Assembly: GCA_005878515.1 (NCBI GenBank)
Contig: VBLZ01000101.1
Span: 1 to 23,059 of the forward strand
Reading direction: 5' to 3'
DNA: 23,059 nt
From: Methanobacteriota archaeon
GTDB lineage: Archaea > Thermoplasmatota > Thermoplasmata > RBG-16-68-12
The translations under genes and the position numbers were made by a program. The stretch's first letter is position 1; each line of letters begins with the position of its first letter. The notes under the pieces were generated by a model. The model did no database searches, had not been told where the DNA came from, and saw only the letters and a program-made list of their open reading frames with translations. Below are positions 6,963 to 13,779 of the stretch, piece after piece.

Positions 6963-7601
6963 ATGGTGAGAAGGGACTTGGCCATGGCGGCGAAGAAGGC
7001 CAAGGGGGATGACTGGTTCTCCTCCCTGGACGCGGAACTCGAGAAAAAAACCAAAGAAATCATCGAGGATGTCGGGGAGCAGAACGTCGCCCGGCTCGAG
7101 CTCAACAAGACACTGATCGAGGACTTCTGGAAGGTCTGGAAACGGTTCAACAAGATCAACGTCCACTTCGCCCTCGAGCCATCGTATACGAACTGGGCCG
7201 TGTTCCCCGACACCTTCCCGGATGGAGACTGGCACTGGCGACCCGGTTTCAATCCTGCGGCGGTCCAGACGATTCAGTTGCTCGACCGATCGATGGACCA
7301 AGGCCGGGTCGGGGACGCCCTCAAGGTGAACTACGTCGAGGCGGACGGCAAGGTCCACCTCCGGGTGACGTTCGAATACTGTGAAGGGGAGCATTATTAC
7401 AAGTACAGCGGGTGGAAACGCATCTGGACGATCCACACGCTCTACGAGCAACCGCTCGATCGCGCGAGCGTGGACGACCTCCACCGGCTCTTCGCGGACC
7501 TCGTCCGCACGTGGTACGAGAGCCACTTGCGGCGAAACCGCGACGTCCTCATCAAATACCTGAAGCAGACGTTCGAGAAAATCGAGACGTTCAATCAGTG
7601 A
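6963..7601 (+). CDS. Hypothetical soluble protein rich in Trp and Tyr
   Basis: A 212-residue protein with no family I recognise. The N-terminus is basic (MVRRDLAMAAKKAKG), followed by a charged helix (LDAELEKKTKEIIEDV). The centre is rich in aromatic residues (FWKVWKRFNKINVHF, then DGDWHWRPGF and YCEGEHYYKYSGWKRIW), and a final helical region ends in LKQTFEKIETFNQ. There is no signal peptide or membrane segment. Two starts are possible: ATG 6963, leaderless from the TATA box at 6935, or ATG 6984, preceded by GGTGAG at 6965-6970. I list the longer form; the shorter has 205 residues. Strong codon bias and a good promoter make this a real gene. The Trp/Tyr-rich core suggests a beta-rich ligand-binding domain, which is a guess. 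Confidence 0.75.
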   Translation: MVRRDLAMAAKKAKGDDWFSSLDAELEKKTKEIIEDVGEQNVARLELNKTLIEDFWKVWKRFNKINVHFALEPSYTNWAVFPDTFPDGDWHWRPGFNPAAVQTIQLLDRSMDQGRVGDALKVNYVEADGKVHLRVTFEYCEGEHYYKYSGWKRIWTIHTLYEQPLDRASVDDLHRLFADLVRTWYESHLRRNRDVLIKYLKQTFEKIETFNQ

Positions 7602-7644
7602 ACGCGACCGCGCAGTAGTGACGCCGGTGATAACCGGCGGAGAG

Positions 7645-7653
7645 TCTATATTA
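7645..7653 (+). promoter_or_regulatory. TATA box for the zinc-finger gene
   Basis: TCTATATTA is centred about 30 nt upstream of the GTG at 7679. No Shine-Dalgarno precedes the GTG, so translation from a nearly leaderless message is expected. Confidence 0.55.
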
Positions 7654-7678
7654 CCGCGGCGCGGGAATTTTCTTCACC

Positions 7679-8008
7679 GTGGAAGACCTGCTGTCCGGCG
7701 CGCTTCTGGTGCTCCTTGTCGGCGGTGCGGTCTTCGCCTGGGCCGACTGGCGGATCCGGGCCCGGAAGCTGCCGCAGATGGTCGGGCCGAGCTGGGATTG
7801 CCCCCACTGTGGGGTCAAGAACGAGGCGGACCTCGGCGTCTGCTGGTCGTGCGGCGCTGGAATCGGGCGGTATGCCTTCTCCCGGGTCCGAACGTCGGCG
7901 TCGGAGACGTGGCAGTGCCGCCAGTGCCGAGCCTGGAACAGCACCGCCCGGCGTTCCTGCTGGTCGTGCGCGAACACGCCCGCGAAACAGCCGAAGCGCG
8001 ACGCGTGA
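7679..8008 (+). CDS. Membrane-anchored protein with two RanBP2-type zinc fingers
   Basis: A 109-residue protein starting with GTG 7679. Residues 4-22 form one hydrophobic segment (LLSGALLVLLVGGAVFAW), followed by a basic RIRARK stop-transfer, so the rest should face the cytoplasm. Two zinc fingers follow with identical spacing, each W-x-C-x2-C-x3-N-x6-C-x2-C: Trp39, Cys41, Cys44, Asn48, Cys55, Cys58, and Trp78, Cys80, Cys83, Asn87, Cys94, Cys97. Both contain CWSC. This is the RanBP2-type pattern, including the Trp and Asn that separate it from generic zinc ribbons. In eukaryotes such fingers bind ubiquitin or single-stranded RNA; here the ligand is unknown. The stop lies only two bases from the stop of the convergent SDR gene. 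The minus-strand protein at 12003-12494 carries a related CWSC ribbon. Confidence 0.8.
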   Translation: MEDLLSGALLVLLVGGAVFAWADWRIRARKLPQMVGPSWDCPHCGVKNEADLGVCWSCGAGIGRYAFSRVRTSASETWQCRQCRAWNSTARRSCWSCANTPAKQPKRDA

Positions 8009-8010
8009 AC

Positions 8011-8802
8011 TCAGAAGATCCCACGGTACAGGCCGCCGTCGATCTGTGCAATGACACCGGTGATGTAGGCCGCGCGGTCCGAGGCCAGGAACGCAATCAG
8101 GTCCGCGACCTCCTCCGCCGTGCCCATGCGGCCCATCGGGATTTCTTGCAGCGTCTCCGCTTGCACCTCCTCGACGCGACGCCGCTCCTTCTCCGCCCGC
8201 GCGCGGTGTAACTGAATCGTCCGGTCCGTCGCAATCCACCCCGGAGCGACGCCGTTCACGCGAATCCGGTCTTTTGCGACCTCGCGCGCGAGTGTCTTCA
8301 AGGCTCCAACGACTCCGAGGCGGAGGGAGTTCGACAAGACGAGATTGTCAATCGGCTGGCGCACCGACATCGAGAGGATCGCGACCACGGCACCGCCACC
8401 CCGCTCCCGCATTGAGGGCAGGCACGCCCGGACCAGCCGGACGGTGCTTTGGAACGTCAACTCCCAGCCTTTCGCCCACTGGTCGTCGGCGATGGTCTCG
8501 AATCCTCCGGGAGGAGGGCCGCCCGCGTTCGGAATAGCGACATCCACGCCCCCGAACGATGTGATCGCACCGTCGACGTAGGCTTTGACGCCGTCCGCGC
8601 GGGAGATGTCCGCCGGAATCGCCATGACCTCCGCGTTGGTTTGCTTCCGGATTGCCTTCGCGGCATCCTCGAGCGTGCGGGCGTTTCGCGCGCAGATGGC
8701 GACCTTGCACCCTTCTCGGGCGAAGGCGAACGCAGCAGCCCGACCGAGTCCCTGGCTCGCCGCGGCGACGAGGGCCACTTTGCCCCGGAGTCCGAGGTCC
8801 AT
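8011..8802 (-). CDS. SDR-family oxidoreductase lacking the canonical catalytic Tyr/Lys
   Basis: A 263-residue short-chain dehydrogenase/reductase with a Rossmann fold, most like the FabG-related branch. The N-terminus MDLGLRGKVALVAAASQGLGRA holds a modified nucleotide loop: AAASQGLG where TGASxGIG is usual. PADI (63-66), PNAG (91-94, usually NNAG), the active-site Ser region LSMS (143-146), NGVAPG and the C-terminal ITGVIAQIDGG are all present. The YxxxK motif is absent; the aligned segment NLVLSNSLRLG carries Ser157 and Arg161 in those places. A subfamily of SDRs with SN-x-x-R at this site is known from sequence, so this is not a sequencing error, but its chemistry is not clear to me. ATG 8802 is chosen over an upstream TTG. 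It lies 46 bp downstream of the GNAT gene on the same strand, probably one operon. Confidence 0.85.
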   Translation of the reverse strand: MDLGLRGKVALVAAASQGLGRAAAFAFAREGCKVAICARNARTLEDAAKAIRKQTNAEVMAIPADISRADGVKAYVDGAITSFGGVDVAIPNAGGPPPGGFETIADDQWAKGWELTFQSTVRLVRACLPSMRERGGGAVVAILSMSVRQPIDNLVLSNSLRLGVVGALKTLAREVAKDRIRVNGVAPGWIATDRTIQLHRARAEKERRRVEEVQAETLQEIPMGRMGTAEEVADLIAFLASDRAAYITGVIAQIDGGLYRGIF

Positions 8803-8848
8803 GGGGCGCAATCGGTGCGGCTCGTAAGAAGGATTCGCCCCGGCGGAC

Positions 8849-9676
8849 TCACTCGCGGACGAAACCCCGGACCTCGCCGACCGGTTCGAAGCCCAGGGTC
8901 TTGTACATCTCCTTGGGAGTGTCGAACATTTCCGTGGTCAACACCACCCATTCGCACCGGGCGCTGGCTGCGCGACGGCAGGCCTCGAAGATCATCGTCC
9001 GGGCAACGCCTCGGAGGCGGAAATCGGGGTGGGTCGCGACATCGTCGATCCACGCGAACGGACCTCGAGTCCACACGCTAATCGTCCCAGCCGGCGTCCC
9101 GTTCATGTATGCCACAAACGGCCGCATCCCGACCCGTTGCGACCGGTCATGCCAGACGCCCCAAAGCTGATCGACCACCTGCGGGGTGTAGCTGAAAGCT
9201 GCGTCGGTGGCGATCTTCAGGAGCCGGAAGTCATCCGCGGCAGCGCCTTCCGCTGCGGGACGAATCTCGACCTCCGGATTCACGATGCACGCCGGGAGTC
9301 CCACCTTCGCCATGGCCAGATCGGCAACAGGTCGGAACCCCTGGCGGGACATGTCCTCCTGCACCGCGTAGGCTTTCTCTGCATCCTCGAAGAGGAGAGA
9401 CCGATGCCGGACGACGGAGCCGCGGAACGCGTCGTCGAGGTCAGCCAGGATCTTTGCGGAGCCCCCGTCGGGTACCGAGGCGACCCAGCCGAGGTTCGCC
9501 TGGTGGATGGCCGAGAATCGTTCGTCCCGATAGATCGCACCCCAGGAGGTCGAGACCCGGGAGGGAGCCTGCTCGCGCCACACTCGCAGGAACTCGACGA
9601 CCGCGCGAAGCAGCTCGTCCGTGTCCACAGGGGCTCGAAGGGACCCGGCGGAATGAACCTTGCGGCCCATCGCCAC
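8849..9676 (-). CDS. GNAT-family N-acetyltransferase
   Basis: A 275-residue protein read from GTG 9676; ATG 9670 would shorten it by two residues. The C-terminal half is a GNAT domain, with beta strands MRPFVAYMNGTPAGTISVW and AWIDDVATHPDFRLRGVA, in which RLRGVA is the acetyl-CoA pyrophosphate-binding motif A. The helix TMIFEACRRAASARCEW follows, then the end motif MYKTLGFEPVGEVRGFV. The N-terminal half (about residues 15-130) is a partner domain of unknown identity, perhaps a degenerate GNAT copy, as in other two-domain members. The substrate cannot be inferred. It is followed by the SDR gene on the same strand and is divergent from the RPA gene, with the RPA promoter between them. Confidence 0.85.
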   Translation of the reverse strand: MAMGRKVHSAGSLRAPVDTDELLRAVVEFLRVWREQAPSRVSTSWGAIYRDERFSAIHQANLGWVASVPDGGSAKILADLDDAFRGSVVRHRSLLFEDAEKAYAVQEDMSRQGFRPVADLAMAKVGLPACIVNPEVEIRPAAEGAAADDFRLLKIATDAAFSYTPQVVDQLWGVWHDRSQRVGMRPFVAYMNGTPAGTISVWTRGPFAWIDDVATHPDFRLRGVARTMIFEACRRAASARCEWVVLTTEMFDTPKEMYKTLGFEPVGEVRGFVRE

Positions 9677-9704
9677 CGGTACTTTCGGCCACCTCGCCGA
9701 ACCC

Positions 9705-9712
9705 CTTTATAC
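9705..9712 (+). promoter_or_regulatory. TATA box for the RPA operon
   Basis: CTTTATAC lies in the GNAT-RPA divergent spacer, centred about 54 nt before GTG 9763. The predicted start site at about 9735 gives a leader of roughly 28 nt. Confidence 0.55.
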
Positions 9713-9762
9713 TACGGGCCCATGCTCATTATCGAGGCGAGAAACAGACACGCCTCGGGAAC

Positions 9763-11109
9763 GTGAATTCTGTGCGGGAAGAACTGGCGCCCCATGTCCA
9801 TGACATCAACCGGGCGCTCGGAAACAAAGTGAGCGAGCAAGAGATCGAGCGGGAACTGTCGAGCTACCTGAACGTCTACCGGGTGTCCCTGGACACCGCG
9901 AAACGGTCGATCGTCAAGAAACACGGCGGGAACCCCGCGACGCTGGCGATCGGCGTCAGCAAGACGATCCGCGAGCTGGGTCCCGGGGAGCCGAGCGTGA
10001 ACCTCCTCGCCCGCATCGTGGCGGTGTACGAGAAGGAAGTGACCCCGCAGGGCCAGGAGACGAAGACGATCCTCTCCGGGATCCTGGGCGATGCGACCGC
10101 GACCGTGCCCTTCACCGCGTGGGAGCCGCTCCCGACGCCCCTCGCGAAGGGCGACGTGATCCGGGTCCAGAATGCGTACACCAAGGAGTACCGCGGTCAG
10201 GTCCAAGTCAACTTCGGCGTGCGCACGGCGGTCGGGAAAGAAGCCCCCGATTCGCTCCCCGAATTCAAGCCCGGGCCGGGCCAGCCGTACGTCGGCAAGC
10301 CCACCCCTGTGCGGGTGGTGGATTTGCGGGAGGGGGCCTCGAACGTTGCCGTCACGGCCCGCGTCCTCTCCGTCGAGCGGCGCGAGGTCGAGGTCGATGG
10401 AAACCCGAAGGCCGTCTTCTCCGGCGTCCTCGCGGACGAGACCGGCAAGACCCAGTTCAGTGCGTGGAAAGACTTCGACTTGAAGGCCGAAGAAGTCCTC
10501 CGGATCGAGGGAGCCTACGTCAAATCGTGGCGGGGCATCCCGCAGATCAGCTTCGACGAACGGGCGACGATCACGCGGCTCAAATCGGACCTCCTTCCGC
10601 CGGCGAACGTGCTGAACGCGAGCCCGCGGATGTGGATCGAGGACCTCGCGGAGCGCGGCGGTGGCGCGGACGTCACCGTGCGGGGGATCCTGATTGACCT
10701 CCGGGAGGGTTCCGGCCTCGTCTACCGTTGCCCCGAATGCCGACGGGTCCTCCGGAAAGGCGCCTGCCGGCTGCACGGCGAGGTCAAAGGGGAGCCCGAC
10801 TTGCGGGTGAAGGCCGTCTTGGACGACGGTTCCGGGGCCGTGACAGCGGTCTTCGACCGTGAACTCACCGAGGCCCTCTTGGACAAGACACTCGACGCCT
10901 GCATCGCGGCCGCGAAGGAAGCGATGTCGACCGACATTGTCCGGGATGAACTCGCGGACGTGCTCGTGGCCCAGCCGACCGAGGTCCGTGGAAACGTCAC
11001 ATCGGACGACTACGGCCTCATGATGATCGTGGAATCGGCGAAGATGTTGAAGGTGGACGTCCAGGCCGAGGCGCGCGAAATGCTCGAAGGGCTGGAGGGA
11101 TCCGCGTGA
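9763..11109 (+). CDS. rpa: Replication protein A (single-stranded DNA-binding protein)
   Basis: RPA coats single-stranded DNA during replication, repair and recombination. The 448-residue protein has an N-terminal helical region (EELAPHVHDINRALGNKVS), then repeated OB-fold domains beginning at about residues 80, 185 and 300; the first two share a pattern of the type VxARVxxVxxREV-DGxxKxVFSGVLADETGKTxFSAW. A zinc finger C-x2-C-x8-C-x2-H (Cys323, Cys326, Cys335, His338; CPECRRVLRKGACRLH) is the mark of euryarchaeal RPA. A final OB/helical segment ends at EMLEGLEG. Start GTG 9763 is chosen as the first start after the predicted transcription start; GTG 9772 is the alternative. The open frame continues far upstream but only as a shadow of the GNAT gene. 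The TGA overlaps the start of the next gene (TGATG). Confidence 0.93.
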   Translation: MNSVREELAPHVHDINRALGNKVSEQEIERELSSYLNVYRVSLDTAKRSIVKKHGGNPATLAIGVSKTIRELGPGEPSVNLLARIVAVYEKEVTPQGQETKTILSGILGDATATVPFTAWEPLPTPLAKGDVIRVQNAYTKEYRGQVQVNFGVRTAVGKEAPDSLPEFKPGPGQPYVGKPTPVRVVDLREGASNVAVTARVLSVERREVEVDGNPKAVFSGVLADETGKTQFSAWKDFDLKAEEVLRIEGAYVKSWRGIPQISFDERATITRLKSDLLPPANVLNASPRMWIEDLAERGGGADVTVRGILIDLREGSGLVYRCPECRRVLRKGACRLHGEVKGEPDLRVKAVLDDGSGAVTAVFDRELTEALLDKTLDACIAAAKEAMSTDIVRDELADVLVAQPTEVRGNVTSDDYGLMMIVESAKMLKVDVQAEAREMLEGLEGSA

Positions 11110-11993
11110 TGCGCGAGGTCGCATGGCGGCTCTTCGCCTCGGAGTACAACGACGCGAACCTCGAGATGGACGGCGGCGGCGATCGGGCGCCGTCGTACAT
11201 CGTCACACCGCTAGGGGCGAAGGTCAACCGCGTCTTCGTCGTCGGCGTGATCACGGACGTCGAAAACGTCGGGAGCGACATCCAGCCGATGTGGCGCGCC
11301 CGCGTCTCCGATCCGACGGGCACGTTCCACATCTACGCGGGCCAGTACCAGCCCGAGGCCGCGGCGACCCTCTCGAAGCTCAAGCCGCCCGTCTTCGGCG
11401 CGATCGTCGGGAAGAGCCGCATCTACTCGCCCGAGGCGGGCACGGTGTTCACGTCGATTCGGCCCGAGCGAATCAAACCGGTCGACGAGGCGGTCCGAGA
11501 CTACTGGATCCTCGAAGCGTGCCGCTCCCTCCGGAAGCGGCTCGACACGATGACCGAGGCCCAGAAGATGGACCCGCTCACGAAAGAAGGCCTCGCCAAG
11601 ATGGGCGTCAAGGAGGCGGTCGCGGACGGAATCGTGCAGGCCGTGAACCACTACGGGGCCGTGGACCTGTCGCGCTACACCGCGATGCTCGCGGAAGGAC
11701 TGCGATATCTCTTGCCGGAGTACCGGGAGCCCGCGGACCCAAGAGAGGCGACGCCGGAACCCGTATCCCCTGCGAAAGAGGAAGCACCGAGAGAGCCCGA
11801 CGAGGCGGAATCGAAGGTCCTCGAGATCATCGCGAGCCTGGACAAAGACGGCAAGGGTGCGCCGTGGGAAGGCATCCTGGAGGCCGCCCTGTCGAAGAGC
11901 GTGGCAAAGGACGCCCTAGAAGAGTCGATCAACTCCCTGCTCGACAAGGGCCTCATCTACGAGCCGATTCTCGGTCGGATGAAGAAAATCTGA
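11109..11993 (+). CDS. RPA-associated protein (COG3390-type RPA partner)
   Basis: A 294-residue partner of RPA, encoded directly after it in many Euryarchaeota. The N-terminal half is an OB-fold (NRVFVVGVITDVENVG, then WRARVSDPTGTFHIYAGQYQP, then IVGKSRIYSPEAGTVF), with the MREVAWRLFASEYNDAN start typical of the family. After an acidic/proline linker (about 206-233) comes a winged-helix-like C-terminus (EAESKVLEIIASLDKDGKG to LLDKGLIYEPILGRMKKI), the layout of eukaryotic RPA32. Start ATG 11109 overlaps the RPA stop (TGATG), so the two are translationally coupled; a GTG three bases earlier is also possible. The pair presumably forms a heteromeric ssDNA-binding complex; in Haloferax, homologous partner genes co-purify with their RPA. 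Strong call from sequence and position. Confidence 0.9.
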   Translation: MREVAWRLFASEYNDANLEMDGGGDRAPSYIVTPLGAKVNRVFVVGVITDVENVGSDIQPMWRARVSDPTGTFHIYAGQYQPEAAATLSKLKPPVFGAIVGKSRIYSPEAGTVFTSIRPERIKPVDEAVRDYWILEACRSLRKRLDTMTEAQKMDPLTKEGLAKMGVKEAVADGIVQAVNHYGAVDLSRYTAMLAEGLRYLLPEYREPADPREATPEPVSPAKEEAPREPDEAESKVLEIIASLDKDGKGAPWEGILEAALSKSVAKDALEESINSLLDKGLIYEPILGRMKKI

Positions 11994-12002
11994 AGCGCCC
12001 GT

Positions 12003-12494
12003 CTACGTCGGCGGGAGAAACGACCGGCAGGACCAGCACTTGCGGGCCGACATGCCGACCTTCGCGCCGCACTTGAGACATCGGCGCATCTTCGGGGCGC
12101 GGTCCGTGAGCCGCTCGATCCGCTTGAGGCCGAGCTTCCCCGACGCCGCGCCGCCGAGGCCGCACGCCGCGCCAAACAGGAGGACCGTGATGAACGAGAC
12201 TCCCGTGAGCCACACCGGGACGCCGGCGGTCAACGGCCAGCCCGCGGGGAGGAAGAGTGCCTGGAAGGCGTAGACGCCGACAATGCCTCCGATCAGCGCA
12301 CCCATGAAGCCCAGGGAGCCGATGAACGTCGTCCGGCCGGAGAACACGCCGACGGCGAAGAGGGCGAAGGGGAAGTAGAAGTACGCGAGGTCGTGCGGCA
12401 GGAACAGGATGGGGATGCCGACGAGGAACGACAGGGCGACCGTGCCGAGGATCGTGATGCCGAACCCGGCGAGTGGGTTGCGAACGGAGACCAT
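12003..12494 (-). CDS. Multi-pass membrane protein with C-terminal zinc ribbon
   Basis: A 163-residue minus-strand protein with about four hydrophobic segments, near residues 9-33, 38-52, 58-83 and 94-117. A basic cytoplasmic linker (KLGLKRIERLTDRAPKMRR) and a zinc ribbon Cys139-x2-Cys142-x10-Cys153-x2-Cys156 (CLKCGAKVGMSARKCWSC) follow. The ribbon's spacing and its CWSC match the fingers of the protein at 7679-8008, but it lacks their Trp and Asn. ATG 12494 is chosen, with a G-rich stretch before it; GTG 12515 would add seven residues. It converges with the RPA-associated gene (9 bp between the stops). Function is unknown; such C-terminal ribbons on small membrane proteins are common in archaea and are usually read as sensing or protein-interaction modules. 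Confidence 0.75.
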   Translation of the reverse strand: MVSVRNPLAGFGITILGTVALSFLVGIPILFLPHDLAYFYFPFALFAVGVFSGRTTFIGSLGFMGALIGGIVGVYAFQALFLPAGWPLTAGVPVWLTGVSFITVLLFGAACGLGGAASGKLGLKRIERLTDRAPKMRRCLKCGAKVGMSARKCWSCRSFLPPT

Positions 12495-12560
12495 GGTTCC
12501 CCCGGGCCCCCTCACGACGTCCGGCGGACCATTTCAACGTGCCGGCATCGCTGGTCAGAA

Positions 12561-12571
12561 CTGATAATCAG
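12561..12571. repeat. Perfect 11-bp palindrome, possible operator
   Basis: CTGAT-A-ATCAG is a perfect inverted repeat with a single central base, typical in size of a dimeric regulator half-site pair. It lies 67 bp upstream of the membrane-protein start on the minus strand and far upstream of the KaiC-like gene. No second copy was noticed in the window. Regulatory function is inference only. Confidence 0.25.
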
Positions 12572-12814
12572 GGCCCTCAGGGACGCTCGCGCTGAAGGTC
12601 ACTCATGCGTTGACAAAGGCGCACGCGATGGGGACATGCTTCGAGCCGTCGCGTCGTTTGAGGCGTCACGAGACGTCCACTTCAGGATTCGGAAGGGCCC
12701 AGCCCCGCCTGGAGGAGGAGAACGATAAATATCCCGTGTCCAAGATAATATGGATGCGCGGTCCGTCGCCCCATCCCCAGGATCGCCGCGCACGACGCGA
12801 CCGTTTACAAAAGT

Positions 12815-12823
12815 GCTTTATCG
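12815..12823 (+). promoter_or_regulatory. TATA-like box for the KaiC-like pair
   Basis: GCTTTATCG, preceded by the A/T-rich GTTTACAAAAG, is centred about 34 nt before ATG 12853. A start site at about 12846 would give a leader of roughly seven bases, too short for a Shine-Dalgarno. Confidence 0.5.
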
Positions 12824-12852
12824 GGTGGCATCGGATTCGCACGGGGATTGGG

Positions 12853-13743
12853 ATGGCTCTACCGCGGGATAGCATCTACCTCAGCGTGGATGCGTTGCCG
12901 GAACCGCTCGAACGCGTGCGGGTCCGCAAGGTCCCGACCGGGATTGCCGACCTGGACAGCATTGTTGACGGCGGTTTCCCGAGCGGATCGACGATCCTCC
13001 TCTGGGGCGACGTCGGGGCCGGGATGCAAGAATACGTCTACACGGCGGGGTCCAAGACCGCGCTCGTGAACGAACGTCCCGAGGCGCGACACTACTACCT
13101 CGGAGATCGGTGCGACGATTCCGACCTCCCGACCCAGGTCTGTTACGTGACGTTCTCCCGGTCGAAGGACATCATCCTGCAGGAGCTCGCGACGTCGTTC
13201 AACGGCGACTACTACCGCGCGTTCCGGGATCACACGGTGTTCAAGGACTTCTCGAGCGTCTACTTCCGCCACAGCGTGGTACCCGCCACGTGGACGAACG
13301 AAGACGACGTCTTCGACCGCCCATCCACGAATATCCTGGAGGAACTCGTGGCCTTCTTGGACGAGAACGCACACGACTCGATGGTCGTCATCGACTCCAT
13401 CACGGACCTTGCGGTCTCGGACATCGTCGAGATCAAGGACCTAGTGACGACCATCAAGGGTCTCCAGCGAGTCGCGAAGCGATGGAATGGCCTCGTATAC
13501 CTGATGCTCACGCGGGGAATCCTCGAACGGCGGCATGAATCGCTCTTGATGGACAGCACCGACGGGTGCCTCGTTTTCGAATGGCGGACATCGACTCGAT
13601 CGAGCACCCGCCAGCGATACATGTACCTGGAGAAGTTCACCGGGGTGCTACCCCACCTACCGCGGGACAAGATCGCCCGCTTCCCCACGATGGTGTCGTC
13701 CAATCACGGTCTCGTTGTCGTGTACATGGAACGGATCTCCTGA
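12853..13743 (+). CDS. KaiC/RecA-superfamily protein with degenerate Walker A (probable inactive ATPase)
   Basis: A 296-residue protein of the KaiC-like branch of the RecA superfamily. It begins with the usual RVRKVPTGIADLDSIVDGGFPSGSTILLWG. The P-loop reads GDVGAGMQE (from Gly52): the invariant Lys and Ser/Thr of GxxxxGK[ST] are replaced by Met58 and Gln59, so ATP hydrolysis is unlikely. The Walker B strand survives (SMVVIDSITDLAV), as do TRGILERR and the C-terminal beta segments. Compared with its neighbour, an insertion of about 30 residues follows the P-loop (residues about 66-95). ATG 12853 is the first start after the promoter. The next gene, a KaiC-like protein with an intact P-loop, starts 36 bp later. 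A pseudo-ATPase partner or regulator is inferred. Confidence 0.8.
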   Translation: MALPRDSIYLSVDALPEPLERVRVRKVPTGIADLDSIVDGGFPSGSTILLWGDVGAGMQEYVYTAGSKTALVNERPEARHYYLGDRCDDSDLPTQVCYVTFSRSKDIILQELATSFNGDYYRAFRDHTVFKDFSSVYFRHSVVPATWTNEDDVFDRPSTNILEELVAFLDENAHDSMVVIDSITDLAVSDIVEIKDLVTTIKGLQRVAKRWNGLVYLMLTRGILERRHESLLMDSTDGCLVFEWRTSTRSSTRQRYMYLEKFTGVLPHLPRDKIARFPTMVSSNHGLVVVYMERIS

Positions 13744-13749
13744 GGTGAG
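13742..13749 (+). promoter_or_regulatory. Strong Shine-Dalgarno for the second KaiC-like gene, oddly distant from the first GTG
   Basis: GAGGTGAG overlaps the stop codon of the upstream gene and matches the archaeal anti-Shine-Dalgarno well. The first ATG/GTG/TTG in the correct frame is GTG 13780, 30 nt away. The codon at normal spacing is ATC at 13753-13755, also in frame. Confidence 0.45.
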
Positions 13750-13779
13750 AAAATCGCCGAGACGGAAGCAGAGTCGGCC

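Larger units (their letters stand above)
12516..12852. other. Long intergenic region upstream of the KaiC-like pair
   Basis: This 337-bp spacer lies between divergent genes and holds no convincing coding frame. It contains a perfect 11-bp palindrome CTGATAATCAG (12561-12571), an adjacent GGGCCC, an AT-rich patch GATAAATATCCC (12723-12734), and a TATA-like GCTTTATCG just before the KaiC-like gene. The spacer is long for this compact genome, so regulatory content is plausible, but no factor can be named. Confidence 0.4.

Noticed and set aside
9712..11124. 470-residue minus-strand frame opposite RPA
   Set aside because: Antisense shadow of a strongly conserved gene; no recognisable domain.
12516..12852. 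tRNA or small-RNA gene in the long spacer
   Set aside because: I found no cloverleaf, T-loop GTTCGAATC-type string or other RNA signature, only a short palindrome and promoter-like patches.
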